From Acanthochromis polyacanthus (taxonomy: Eukaryota > Chordata > Actinopteri > Pomacentridae), in assembly GCF_021347895.1 (NCBI RefSeq), contig NC_067128.1:696010-760009 (forward strand): a DNA stretch of 64,000 nt, read 5' to 3'. Every line of letters starts with the position of its first letter. Position 1 is the stretch's first letter. Below, one piece after another: positions 11,301 to 22,577 of the stretch. Made by a program: the position numbers and the translations under genes. The notes beneath the pieces were generated by a model that ran no database searches, had not been told where the DNA came from, and saw nothing but the letters and a program-made list of their open reading frames with translations.

Positions 11301-14300
11301 AAAACTGTGAATTAGCTAACAGCTTGTTAGCTAATAGTATGATTAGTATGGATTAATAACTATTAGTGGATAAACAGCTAAAATAGCAAACTAAGCTGTG
11401 GATAACCAGTGGAAATTGTTCGCTAAACGTGTGGATTAACAGATGAAGCAATTAAAAGCTGAGAGTAATAGATAGATGTAAATACTATTTACCTTAAACT
11501 AATGCATAAATAGCTCTGAACAAACTGACCTAAACGATAGCAGGTCCACTGGATGAGGAAATATTTTAATAATGTCCACTTTATTATAATGAAGACATGT
11601 GGACAGAGAGGTGGTGTTGATGAAGGGATTCCTGAGTCCATCTGAAAGGCCAGTGGGGGTTCATCAGATGAAAGCTGTTCTTCAGCCCTGACGCCCCACT
11701 CTCAGATTCCTATATTTGCAATAAGATTTTTATTCTCCTTGTACCAGATAAACTGCCAAGTTGTTCCACAAACATATCAATCTGAGCCTTTTTATCCCAA
11801 TGCTGCAACAAAACAGCTAAAGCCCACACTTTAAATGTTCTCTGTGAAGCTGCTCCACTCCCTCTGCCCTGGTTCTACTCCCTAAACTGTCTGAACAAAG
11901 CGGCTGCATTCCTAACATCCCATCCCACAGTGTGGACACAATGAGACGGAGAGGACAGAAAATATCTCCACACCTAAATATGACGCATTAACTGTAACAT
12001 CAGGCAAAACCTCGTCTGTGTGGCTTTAACACAGCAGACATCCAGAAACATCACCAGGAGCTCTGACCCTCAGTTCAACCCACTACAAACGCAGTTTGAA
12101 AGCGACATTTTTGCAAAAACTTTAAATTTAAATTGCACATGCAGGGTGAATTAATACAAAGCGTGATGCAGGATGTGTGTACATCCAGTCCTAACTGCTG
12201 CAGAACAACGCTGTGAGAATCCACGCAGCGATTTTCTGCCTTCTGCAGCCTGCTGAGAGTCTCGTCGGCCTGGGAGAGCGAGCAAGCCCACAGCTTCCTC
12301 TCTCACTGTCACAAAGCATCCATTTACAGCCTCGGCGTTGCAGGGTAAATGCAGGTCACCAGTGAAATGTGCTGCTTTGTGATGCATAAACAAAGTTGTA
12401 GCTCATTGGCTCTGTGGAGGGGGATCTGCTGGGGGGGCGCCGGCTGAGGAGGACCTCTGAAACAACACTGAGTAACGTGACACTCCAGTAAAATCAAGCT
12501 AATGTCCTAGCCGTGGTATTTCTCAGAAAGGGAGAACCTTTCTGTTTTCATGCACGGCCTACTTTCACTGAAAACAAAACTTACTGCATTTCAGCCCTGC
12601 ATGAGAAAGAGGAAAACGTGATGTTTGGAGATTAGATTCCTGTCCTCACACACTAAAATCTATGACTAACATTTAATAATTCATGCTAACAAGGACCGTG
12701 CTGTCTGCTTTCATTGCCCTCAGTCAATTTCATTCCCCAAAACACCGCCGTCCTGCAGAGAACTCCGGTTCTGGGAAGTAAACAAGCATTTATCAAACAA
12801 TGAATAACTAAAAACTCCACATGTGCCAAAGCTCCACATGATCTCCAACATTCGCCGAAGTTACAGAAATTCTCAGAGCAATTTTCTAGTCAGGCTTGAA
12901 CAGCCGGCAAACAGACAGTCACAAAGCATAAAAAACATTCAAATTAGGACTAATTTAATTATTAGAGGTGGGCGAGTGTCATTTGAGGTTTTACAGCTGG
13001 ATGAGCAGAAACCTCACTAATTATCCTCTGGTCAAAGTAAAGACACAGAACATACCAGAGACTGGAGGAACCAGATTAGCTTTTAAGAGATTAGAATATT
13101 TGTAATTTAGTGTAAATAAGCCCCATAATGATCAATACTATAAACAATAAATGGAACTATTTCTATTAATAATTTTCTCCAAATTCCATCAAGACTTTTT
13201 GGAAACACGTTGATTTAGTTTCTTGCTGAAAGTTTGATGAGAAGATCAACATCATTCAGGTTTTATGCTAAGCTAAGCTAACGTTTAGATTTCCTCATCT
13301 GTCCAGAACGCCACAAAATCTGCTTCCAAAATATCAATGCAGCCTATACAGATTTATTTTTTGTCAAAGGACGTTCCATTTGTATAGAAAACTATTTTTT
13401 AAAACATGATTTGTAAATAACTCGAGTTAGGGTGGTCCTGCTGACTGTCCTTAAAAGATCTTGCCTTTCTTTTTGTTTTACTCATTAAATGGAAAAAAAA
13501 GATATATTTTGGTATTAGTGTAACCTCCTGAGTGATCACAGAACACCAGGATTAATTCCTTCCAGAGGCTGTTTCAGGATTAATTATAAACATGTGAGAA
13601 CTTTTATCAACTCTTCTTTCTGGTATTTGATTCAAATGGAGCTAGACAGCCTTACTTTATTGTTTTTCATTCTTATTATTTTCCTACCGTTTATATTGTG
13701 CTCTTTTATTCACATTTGTCTTAGAATCGTTACGTTTTGTTGTATTTTATATCATGGCATTGTGTTGCTGTTTTAAAATAGTCTTTATAAATCATTCCCA
13801 AAACTAGACTCAGGTCAGTCGAGAGGATTTAGCAGAACCAAACCCTTCTAGACGTTACTACAGTTTTATATTTTCTCCATCTCACAGACCACCTTCCTGC
13901 CAGTTTAACCTGAGCAGCGCCGCCTCGCCCACCTGGTAGTGATGCTCCGAGTGGATCTGCCAGAAGCTGCTGGGGGCCGACTGGCTGAGCGGACTGGGCC
14001 TGCTGGGGCCCGGCCCGGAGCTGGAGTTGGACCTGGGCCTGTGAGCCGGAGGGATGTGGAGCTCAGAGCCTGGAGGAGAACCACAGGAGGCCCAGCTGAG
14101 ATGAGGGGACGGAGCCGGGCCCAGAGCCTGCTGGGGAGGAGCCGGACCGGAGCCGGCGTCCACCGTCTCACAGGAGATCCTGGTGTAGTAGAAGTCCTCC
14201 TCCCTCTGGGACTGGTCCGACCCACTGCTGCGTTCAGGTACACAGGGAGGTTTTTAGTGTCAGTGAACGCAGCACTCACTGCAGCCCAGACAGACGCTCT

Positions 14301-17300
14301 CCCTCTAACCAGTCAGTGCTCTTCCACAACCTGAAAGTTTTATTCCCTCCTGTTTTTTTAATGTTGTTTTTCAGCTGAGAAATGTTCTAAAACACTAAAC
14401 TGTCTGGTTCCAGCTCAGACCAACCCGTGCACACACAATCCTCAAACACTGGAATACCCACAAACCTGAAGCCACCAATGATATAATCCACTAAAGCAGG
14501 CCTTATTTCACCACTTCACCTCTTTATTTTTAGTGCTTCATTAAAACTGCATGACGGGAAAAATACTACGTGAGAATCCTGCAGAAAACTGAGTTAATGT
14601 TTAGAACTGAACCTCATTTATGTCTGTTTTCTATCAGCGTAAATAAAAAGCCTGTAGATTCATTCTTTATAGCTCCAGATTAGACTTATTTTACTCTTCC
14701 TGCTTGTGAATCCACATTTAATATTTGGAAATTTCTGCTTTTCTTTGTGGAAAATGATTCTCAAAATAGGGGGGGGCGTTCTGTCAGTTCTGGGCAGACA
14801 GGAAACTGTACTCTGAACCTAAAACCTGCCGCCAGGTTTAAAGACATGCTTTCTTTTTTAACCAGTAAAATGACACTATCAGAGCCAAAAACACAAAGAG
14901 TCATCACATTTGAAATGTTCAGACTGAATGTTTTGAGGGAAAACTTAAACAAATTGAACTTTAATACTGACATATTATTCTGCATGTCTCACTGAAAAAC
15001 TCCCCAAACAAAGACTGTTTGTTCCAGATTCTGTCACAATCTAAACCTGATGTGTGACAAAAGTTTGGGACATTTCAGCCTTAACTGGGTTGAACTGCAG
15101 GCAGTGTTCCCACAGAGCTAATAGGACACAACAATGGGAATAAATACAGATTTAAGTCGTCAAACATCCATGTTATGTAGAATCAGCTTTGGGAAGTTGA
15201 AAAATGAAAAAAGATTTTTACATTTTTGTAAAAGTAATAATCATAGAAATTCAATTTTTGTCTTTTTGTTTATGATTTCTGGCATTGCAGCTTTGTTTTC
15301 CTGCACATTATTTCTAGTCCTGGTTGTTCTGTTCCCATAGAGGTGCAGGAGTTCATACTGCAGTGAAAACGAGCCCACAGTGAGGAACAATGTGCAGAAA
15401 CCGGCTCAGTGAAATGGACTTTTAAATTCGCCAGCACCAGATTTATAAAAAAAATGACTTTAACATGTCCTCACCGTGTTCCTCACCCATAATAAGAACT
15501 GATCATACATGCAGATTAAAACGTGAGACGGCAGCTCACCCCAGATGCAGCACTCGAATGTGTCTCTTTATTCCCACTGAAGATGTGAGAACTTTTCCAC
15601 AGCTGGGCCACAGACATCTGTACACACCTCTGAACGAGCTCTGGAGGGAAATAAAAAGACAACGGGTCAGGTAGAGGAGAGGAGAGAGCAAAGAGGAAGG
15701 AAAACACAGTCTCTGCTTTCATCACACACTGGAGGAGTCCACTCTACAGAGCAACAGCTTTATATTTATTTATGATAATCGATATGCCGATAATGTGCAA
15801 CTGAGGTATATACACAGATATATACCTGTAGATGTTCCTGTTTATACCTGTAGATGTTCCTGTTTATACCTGTAGATGTTCCTGTTTATACCTGTAGATG
15901 TTCCTGTTTATACCTGTGTTTGTACCTGTCTTTATAGCTGTGTTTGTACCTGTCTTTATACCTGTGTTTGTACCTGTCTTTATACCTGTGTTTGTACCTG
16001 TCTTTATACCTGTGTTTGTACCTGTCTTTATACCTGTGTTTGTACCTGTCTTTATACCTGTGTTTGTACCTGTCTTTATACCTGTGTTTGTACCTGTCTT
16101 TATACCTGTGTTTGTACCTGTCTTTATACCTGTGTTTGTACCTGTCTTTATACCTGTGTTTGTACCTGTCTTTATAGCTGTGTTTGTACCTGTCTTTATA
16201 CCTGTGTTTGTACCTGTCTTTATAGCTGTGTTTGTACCTGTCTTTATACCTGTGTTTGTACCTGTCTTTATACCTGTGTTTGTACCTGTCTTTATACCTG
16301 TGTTTGTACCTGTCTTTATACCTGTGTTTGTACCTGTCTTTATAGCTGTGTTTGTACCTGTCTTTATACCTGTGTTTGTACCTGTCTTTATAGCTGTGTT
16401 TGTACCTGTCTTTATACCTGTGTTTGTACCTGTCTTTATACCTGTGTTTGTACCTGTCTTTATACCTGTGTTTGTACCTGTCTTTATACCTGTGTTTGTA
16501 CCTGTCTTTATAGCTGTTTGTACCTGTCTTTATACCTGTGTTTGTACCTGTCTTTATACCTGTGTTTGTACCTGTCTTTATACCTGTGTTTGTACCTGTC
16601 TTTATACCTGTGTTTGTACCTGTCTTTATAGCTGTGTTTGTACCTGTCTTTATACCTGTGTTTGTACCTGTCTTTATACCTGTGTTTGTACCTGTCTTTA
16701 TAGCTGTGTTTGTACCTGTCTTTATAGCTGTGTTTGTACCTGTCTTTATAGCTGTGTTTGTACCTGTCTTTATAGCTGTGTTTGTACCTGTCTTTATACC
16801 TGTGTTTGTACCTGTCTTTATAGCTGTGTTTGTACCTGTCTTTATACCTGTGTTTGTACCTGTCTTTATAGCTGTGTTTGTACCTGTCTTTATAGCTGTG
16901 TTTGTACCTGTCTTTATACCTGTCTTTATACCTGTGTTTGTACCTGTCTTTATACCTGTGTTTGTACCTGTCTTTATACCTGTGTTTGTACCTGTCTTTA
17001 TAGCTGTGTTTGTACCTGTCTTTATACCTGTGTTTGTACCTGTCTTTATAGCTGTTTGTACCTGTCTTTATACCTGTCTTTATACCTGTGTTTGTACCTG
17101 TCTTTATACCTGTGTTTGTACCTGTCTTTATAGCTGTGTTTGTACCTGTCTTTATACCTGTGTTTGTACCTGTCTTTATAGCTGTGTTTGTACCTGTCTT
17201 TATAGCTGTGTTTGTACCTGTCTTTATACCTGTGTTTGTACCTGTCTTTATAGCTGTGTTTGTACCTGTCTTTATAGCTGTGTTTGTACCTGTCTTTATA

Positions 17301-20300
17301 CCTGTGTTTGTACCTGTCTTTATAGCTGTCTTTATACCTGTCTTTATACCTGTGTTTGTACCTGTCTTTATAGCTGTGTTTGTACCTGTCTTTATACCTG
17401 TCTTTATACCTGTGTTTGTACCTGTCTTTATACCTGTGTTTGTACCTGTCTTTATAGCTGTGTTTGTACCTGTCTTTATACCTGTGTTTGTACCTGTCTT
17501 TATAGCTGTGTTTGTACCTGTCTTTATAGCTGTGTTTGTACCTGTCTTTATACCTGTCTTTATACCTGTGTTTGTACCTGTCTTTATACCTGTGTTTGTA
17601 CCTGTCTTTATACCTGTGTTTGTACCTGTCTTTATAGCTGTGTTTGTACCTGTCTTTATACCTGTGTTTGTACCTGTCTTTATAGCTGTTTGTACCTGTC
17701 TTTATACCTGTCTTTATACCTGTGTTTGTACCTGTCTTTATACCTGTGTTTGTACCTGTCTTTATAGCTGTGTTTGTACCTGTCTTTATACCTGTGTTTG
17801 TACCTGTCTTTATAGCTGTGTTTGTACCTGTCTTTATAGCTGTGTTTGTACCTGTCTTTATAGCTGTGTTTGTACCTGTCTTTATAGCTGTGTTTGTACC
17901 TGTCTTTATACCTGTGTTTGTACCTGTCTTTATAGCTGTGTTTGTACCTGTCTTTATAGCTGTGTTTGTACCTGTCTTTATACCTGTGTTTGTACCTGTC
18001 TTTATACCTGTGTTTGTACCTGTCTTTATACCTGTGTTTGTACCTGTCTTTATAGCTGTGTTTGTACCTGTCTTTATACCTGTGTTTGTACCTGTCTTTA
18101 TAGCTGTTTGTACCTGTCTTTATACCTGTGTTTGTACCTGTCTTTATAGCTGTGTTTGTACCTGTCTTTATAGCTGTGTTTGTACCTGTCTTTATACCTG
18201 TGTTTGTACCTGTCTTTATACCTGTGTTTGTACCTGTCTTTATAGCTGTGTTTGTACCTGTCTTTATACCTGTGTTTGTACCTGTCTTTATAGCTGTGTT
18301 TGTACCTGTCTTTATAGCTGTGTTTGTACCTGTCTTTATAGCTGTGTTTGTACCTGTCTTTATACCTGTGTTTGTACCTGTCTTTATAGCTGTGTTTGTA
18401 CCTGTCTTTATACCTGTGTTTGTACCTGTCTTTATACCTGTGTTTGTACCTGTCTTTATACCTGTGTTTGTACCTGTCTTTATAGCTGTGTTTGTACCTG
18501 TCTTTATACCTGTGTTTGTACCTGTCTTTATAGCTGTTTGTACCTGTCTTTATACCTGTGTTTGTACCTGTCTTTATAGCTGTGTTTGTACCTGTCTTTA
18601 TAGCTGTGTTTGTACCTGTCTTTATACCTGTGTTTGTACCTGTCTTTATACCTGTGTTTGTACCTGTCTTTATACCTGTGTTTGTACCTGTCTTTATAGC
18701 TGTGTTTGTACCTGTCTTTATACCTGTGTTTGTACCTGTCTTTATAGCTGTGTTTGTACCTGTCTTTATAGCTGTGTTTGTACCTGTCTTTATACCTGTG
18801 TTTGTACCTGTCTTTATAGCTGTGTTTGTACCTGTCTTTATACCTGTGTTTGTACCTGTCTTTATAGCTGTGTTTGTACCTGTCTTTATAGCTGTGTTTG
18901 TACCTGTCTTTATACCTGTGTTTGTACCTGTCTTTATACCTGTGTTTGTACCTGTCTTTATACCTGTGTTTGTACCTGTCTTTATAGCTGTGTTGTACCT
19001 GTCTTATACCTGTTGTACCTGTCTTATACCTGTGTTTGTACCTGTCTTTATACCTGTGTTTGTACCTGTCTTTATACCTGTGTTTGTACCTGTCTTTATA
19101 CCTGTGTTTGTACCTGTCTTTATACCTGTGTTTGTACCTGTCTTTATACCTGTGTTTGTACCTGTCTTTATAGCTGTGTTTGTACCTGTCTTTATACCTG
19201 TGTTTGTACCTGTCTTTATAGCTGTGTTTGTACCTGTCTTTATACCTGTGTTTGTACCTGTCTTTATAGCTGTGTTTGTACCTGTCTTTATACCTGTGTT
19301 TGTACCTGTCTTTATACCTGTGTTTGTACCTGTCTTTATACCTGTGTTTGTACCTGTCTTTATACCTGTGTTTGTACCTGTCTTTATAGCTGTGTTTGTA
19401 CCTGTCTTTATACCTGTGTTTGTACCTGTCTTTATAGCTGTGTATGTTCCTGTGGATGTACCTTTGTATTTAACTGTGTAAATGACTGTGTTCATACCTG
19501 TGGCTGTACCTTTGGCTTTTTGGCAGTAAGCTCCTCCCCCTGCTCCAGCTCCATGTGCAGGCCTTCGTCAGGGCTGCTGTCCATCTCTGTGACGGACGGT
19601 GAGGGGGCGGGGCTTACGTTGCCGTGGTCCCAGCTCCAGTAGCCGCTGCTGCCGCTGTCGGAGAGCTCACCGCCGCCACACTCCATGTCGGTGGAGGACG
19701 AGGAGGCGACTGGAGGAGGAGAAGGTTCAGTCATAGAGGTGAGACTCCATCATATACAGTCCATAAAATATATACCTGATAGTTTGGATTCCAGATGTTC
19801 TGGGAGGACAGCAGCAACCGCTGTGTTTGTCCTCCAGAGAACGACCATTAAATGATCAGCATCTACTCTCTGTCCTGTTTTCACATATTTTCTTTATCCA
19901 AAAAAATCCAAAGTACCAAGAATTCTATTTTCTGCATGTCTCCTGTCGTCACGGTTAGTAATTACTGGAAAACAAACTCCTATTAAATCAAAGAGCAGCT
20001 CTCACTGAGAGAAAGTCAAGATTTAACATAAAAACAGATCTGATGATACAGCAGCTGCTCCAGTAAATATTGCAGTTCTGTCAGATTTTTACATTCATGT
20101 AGTTTAATAGACTAAGAACTAGCAGCTGGTTGTGGCTCATTGCAGCTCCTGAACACAAACTTTTCTTACATATTTCTGTGTACTTGATAAACACAGACTG
20201 ATCTGATGAATTTTATGTAAAAAATGCAAAAAGGTGACATTAAGGAGTAGAACAGCAGAGAGAAGAATCTAAAAGTTCTATTTGAAGCTCAGGGCCGTCC

Positions 20301-22531
20301 CCTCCATGTTTATTATGGGATGATGCTGTGGAAATGTTTATAGGAAGTAAATAATGCTGTCCTCCTAAAGCATATTTAATTCAGTCACATAGAGCAGCTC
20401 CAGACAGACTTGTGCTGTTTGTGTGTAATAATAAATATTCACATTATTATAAAGAACTTTATATTCATATTCTTTAAATGTCAGCATTCTGATCAGCAGT
20501 GATAGAAACAGACTGTCTAATCTGTGTGACGCTCATTTAGCAGAAATAATTATACTATATATATTCTAATCATTTCTTCTGTTGAACAGCAGCTGTACAA
20601 ATCCTACAATCATCCTACAGTCCAAAAATCTACAATATTATCCATAAAAACTGAATAACCCAGCTAGCTAAAGCGTTAAGATTAGAAACCTACGATGCTA
20701 TATTCTCTAAGAAATGAGCTGGTTCATTTAAAATATCACACAGATTGAACTGGTGGAGACAGAAAACAGAAACTCCCATCAGGGGGATTTTTCAGAACCT
20801 GGCAACCCGACGTTCACCTTTAATAAACGGTACCTGATGGATCTACAGAGCATCATTAGCTTCACCAGTAAAGCCATCAGTTATGCAGAATCAGAGGCTG
20901 ATCAGAGACAGACCTGGTCCTGGATCCGTCTGTGGAGGACTCTGGACCACCGGACTGCAGGACAGGCTGGTGAGGACCATCGCTGCCATGATCTCGTCCA
21001 TCTCCACCGACTCCGGGCTGCGGAAACTGGAGGACCGATGAAGAGAATCTGATTAGATGTGGTTTGATGACATCACTGGGCTGCTACCTGGAGCTCTCCT
21101 CACCTGTACGGAGCCTCTCCACACCTGCTGCCCAGGTGCATTGTGGGTCCCATGCTCTGCAGCGGAGCGGCCAGGTTGGTCCAGCCGGACGTCTTGGTCT
21201 TCTCAGCGTGGAGGCAGGGCTGAGCGAACACCTTCAGAGGGAGGGAACATGATGAGCTGCTGGCTGAGCTTAGCGTGTCGCTCTGCTCCAACATGAAGCT
21301 CCAGCGACTCCCTCCAGACCTGATCTGGGTTAAGCTGTTTACTCTTTGATACGCTGCAGCCGAGCCGCTGCCGCCAACAGAGCAGCTAAGAGAATATTTC
21401 CTGTCCATCTGTGGCGTCATGCCTGCAGACGGAGAGATCTGCCAGAGAAACGTACGAAAAGCTGCCAGGATCTGACCGGCAGAACAATGACGATCCCGTC
21501 TGTGTGTTTTTATCGGTCAGGGTTTGAACTTTGTGGGCGTGGCCTTTTTCATTTTACTGCAGGGGTGTCCAACATGAGGCCCGTGGTCCAAAAGTGGTCC
21601 TCCAGAGGGTCCAATCCGGCCCTCAAAGTGTAAAAACTCCAGAGAAGACATTAACTGCAGATTGTAAATCAGTAAAACTATAAATTTAAAATCATTTACA
21701 GACCATGACAAGTTGTTTGGATCAGAAAGTAAAATACTAGATTGTTCTTTGTTCTTTTGTCATTTTGTAATACTTTGCCTGTTTTTGTTGTTTTTTTGTC
21801 TTATTTGTGTCGTTTGTCTCACATTTGTCATTTTTTGTGTTGTCAATTGTGTAATGTTTTTGTCTCATTTTTGTCATTTGTCCATTTTTTTGTTGTTTCT
21901 AACTTTTTTATAAATTTTTATCTCTTTTTTGTGTGTTTTGGGTTGTTTGCCTCATTTTTTGTCATTTTTTTCTCATTGTTGTCATTTTGTTTTGCTTTAT
22001 TCATTGTTTTTGCATCACTTTTGTTGCTTTGTAACATTTTTGTTTATTTTTTGCCTCTGTTTTGTTTTGTGTTGTCATATTTTGTTTTGTTTTTGTTGTT
22101 TTTTGTCAGACTTTTGTCGTTTGTCTCATGTCTTTATCGTTTTGTTTCCTATTTCTTTCGCTTGTGTTTTTTGTCTATAATTTTGTCATTTTTTTCCTTT
22201 TTTGTCGCTCTGTAACTTTTTTGTCTAATTTTTTGACTGTTTCATGTGGTTTGTCTCATTTTTGTCCTTCTGTGTCTCGTTGTTGTGCTGATCATAAAGT
22301 AAACCCCTCTATGGTTCAGTTCCAGATGACTGAGAGCTGGTAGATAACGGAGAGAATCTAGAAAATAATTCCAGAAATACGAGGTTCGGTCGTCTCAGTG
22401 AGGCTGGACGGAGCGTCGTCCCTCACCACGGTCTGCTGCCCGTCGGTCCTGGAGGTCTGTTGTTCTGGGGGACAGCCTGCCGTCCCGTCTGGACCGACTC
22501 CAGCTCTGTCCTCGGGTCCCATAGCTGCCAT
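8242..22531 (-). CDS. znf395: Zinc finger protein 395-like transcription factor, nine coding exons
   Basis: Exons on the minus strand in transcript order: 22531-22427, 21231-21104, 21026-20914, 19709-19498, 15640-15540, 14227-13933, 10165-10070, 9573-9467, 8353-8242. All junctions are GT-AG, all phases match, and the total is 1269 nt (422 aa plus stop). Domains: [13 protein letters not shown] at residues 87-99, matching the nuclear-export helix of the ZNF395/HDBP family; acidic Ser-rich exon 4; one C2H2 finger with C195, C200, H213, H218; a DFYYT block just after it; a Pro/Ser-rich middle; an [11 protein letters not shown] block; and the C-terminal KKCRKVYG...[13 protein letters not shown] domain that defines ZNF395, ZNF704 and SLC2A4RG. 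Human ZNF395 binds DNA in Huntington-gene and papillomavirus promoters and shuttles to the cytoplasm. ZNF395 is preferred over ZNF704 or SLC2A4RG because pnoc is adjacent. The protein is shorter than the human one (about 513 aa), and its N-terminus does not resemble the human N-terminal domain. Confidence 0.88.
9467..9573 (-). CDS. znf395: znf395 exon 8, [11 protein letters not shown] block
   Basis: Bounded by 'ctcag' and 'gtgaga', this exon runs from phase 0 to phase 2. It encodes [18 protein letters not shown] at its start. The same motif lies just before the Cys-rich C-terminus in family members. Confidence 0.88.
10070..10165 (-). CDS. znf395: znf395 exon 7
   Basis: This is a 96-nt exon (32 codons, phase 0 at both ends) between the acceptor 'cctccag' and the donor 'gtgggt'. 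It encodes [15 protein letters not shown] and a Ser/Pro-rich tail. The choice of donor rests on phase agreement with exon 8: an alternative GT nine bases earlier would break the frame. Confidence 0.72.
10609..10946. mobile_element. Palindromic MITE, copy 1
   Basis: The left arm 'gagttcttttgttcagac' at 10609 is matched by 'gtctgaacaaaagaactc' ending at 10946. The arms stay complementary for about 75 bp on each side ('aattaggtagat' against 'atctacctaatt'). The centre is GC-rich and contains repeated 'gtgacgtgtcagc'. It lies in the znf395 intron between exons 6 and 7. A related copy is at 60547-60735. Confidence 0.75.
10960..11460. repeat. Degenerate 'agctaacagttgaaa' tandem array
   Basis: Loose copies of 'gctaacagttgaaactgtta' recur about every 40-60 bp, for example near 11018, 11053, 11138 and 11330. 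The unit is partly self-complementary. It starts directly beside the palindromic MITE. No coding content. Confidence 0.6.
11461..13932. other. znf395 intron, nothing recognised
   Basis: This AT-rich intronic sequence has no repeat with clear ends and no exon-like open frame whose phase fits the neighbouring exons. Confidence 0.5.
13933..14227 (-). CDS. znf395: znf395 exon 6, Ser/Pro-rich linker
   Basis: The exon starts with C, completing a Gly codon left by the finger exon, and reads [15 protein letters not shown]. It continues through a Pro/Ser/Gly-rich linker and ends [12 protein letters not shown] at the donor 'gtgggc'. The DFYYT and FWxI blocks are shared with human ZNF395. Confidence 0.88.
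15540..15640 (-). CDS. znf395: znf395 exon 5, C2H2 zinc finger
   Basis: The acceptor 'ccctccag' and donor 'gtgagc' enclose 101 nt that encode the finger as C-x4-C-x12-H-x4-[13 protein letters not shown], then [13 protein letters not shown]. The long open frame on the same strand here is a shadow in another phase. This frame was chosen from the finger and from phase agreement with exons 4 and 6. Confidence 0.93.
15826..19480. repeat. 24-bp intronic minisatellite (about 150 units)
   Basis: The plus-strand unit is 'tgtgtttgtacctgtcttta' plus 'tacc' or 'tagc'. It repeats from about 15912 to 19440, preceded by four copies of a related 22-bp unit ('tagatgttcctgtttatacc') from 15826. The long open frames here, reading [16 protein letters not shown] or LYLSLYLC, exist only because the unit length is a multiple of three and lacks stops; they are not genes. 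The array fills the znf395 intron between exons 4 and 5. Its right edge decays into the end of exon 4 at 19498. Confidence 0.97.
19498..19709 (-). CDS. znf395: znf395 exon 4, acidic Ser-rich
   Basis: This exon encodes [22 protein letters not shown], followed by acidic sequence and a basic AKKPKVQPQ end. The [11 protein letters not shown] patch matches the DSGSS...GHWSGSSG region of human ZNF395. Two in-frame donors are possible: CAG|gtatga at 19498, which I chose as stronger, or AAG|gtacag nine bases earlier. Confidence 0.87.
20914..21026 (-). CDS. znf395: znf395 exon 3, nuclear-export-like helix
   Basis: The acceptor 'ggtcctccag' and donor 'gtctgt' frame [16 protein letters not shown], then [15 protein letters not shown]. 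Human ZNF395 and ZNF704 have nearly the same block, in which the hydrophobic helix serves nuclear export. Confidence 0.92.
21104..21231 (-). CDS. znf395: znf395 exon 2
   Basis: A 128-nt exon runs from 'ctctgaag' to the donor 'gtgagg'. It encodes [17 protein letters not shown], then [14 protein letters not shown], and leaves two bases that fit exon 3. I do not recognise the sequence. Support is the splice sites and the phase match on both sides. Confidence 0.6.
21557..22300. mobile_element. hAT-like nonautonomous element with (TTTTGTC)-like tract
   Basis: It starts with 'caggggtgtccaacatgagg', the 'CAGGGGTGTCCAA' end typical of vertebrate hAT-type MITEs, followed by 'ggccctcaaagtg'. From about 21750 to 22270 the sequence is a degenerate 'ttttgtc' tract. 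It sits in the first coding intron of znf395. The right end is not clear. Confidence 0.5.
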
Positions 22532-22577
22532 GGTGCTGCTGCAACCAGTGAAGGGACTCAGCACAGCGTCACGCTCC
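22427..22577 (-). CDS. znf395: znf395 first coding exon with short 5' UTR
   Basis: The acceptor 'gtttgtctgcag' starts the exon at 22577 and the donor GTG|gtgagg ends it. The start codon at 22531-22529 has a good context ('agcaccATGG'); a second in-frame ATG lies three codons on. It encodes 35 residues rich in Gly, Glu and Pro. The presence of an acceptor implies at least one noncoding exon further upstream (higher coordinates). Confidence 0.65.

Noticed and set aside
13905..14334. Other open frames on both strands over znf395 exon 6
   Set aside because: The GC-rich linker exon opens several frames; only the one ending [12 protein letters not shown] agrees in phase with exons 5 and 7.
19004..19495. 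Minus-strand open frame of 163 codons reading IKTGTNTG repeats
   Set aside because: It is the same minisatellite read from the other strand, and the znf395 frame itself stops one codon after the exon 4 donor (CAG GTA TGA). It is not a coding extension.
15876..19642. Long plus-strand open frames (up to about 500 codons) of hydrophobic or Cys-rich repeats
   Set aside because: All lie in the 24-bp minisatellite, whose unit length is divisible by three and has no stop in several frames. They are not supported by splice context, start context or any domain.
21742..22343. Phe/Leu/Val-rich open frames resembling membrane proteins
   Set aside because: They come from the T-rich 'ttttgtc' tract of a nonautonomous element in a znf395 intron. 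Three overlapping frames all look hydrophobic, which is a composition effect.
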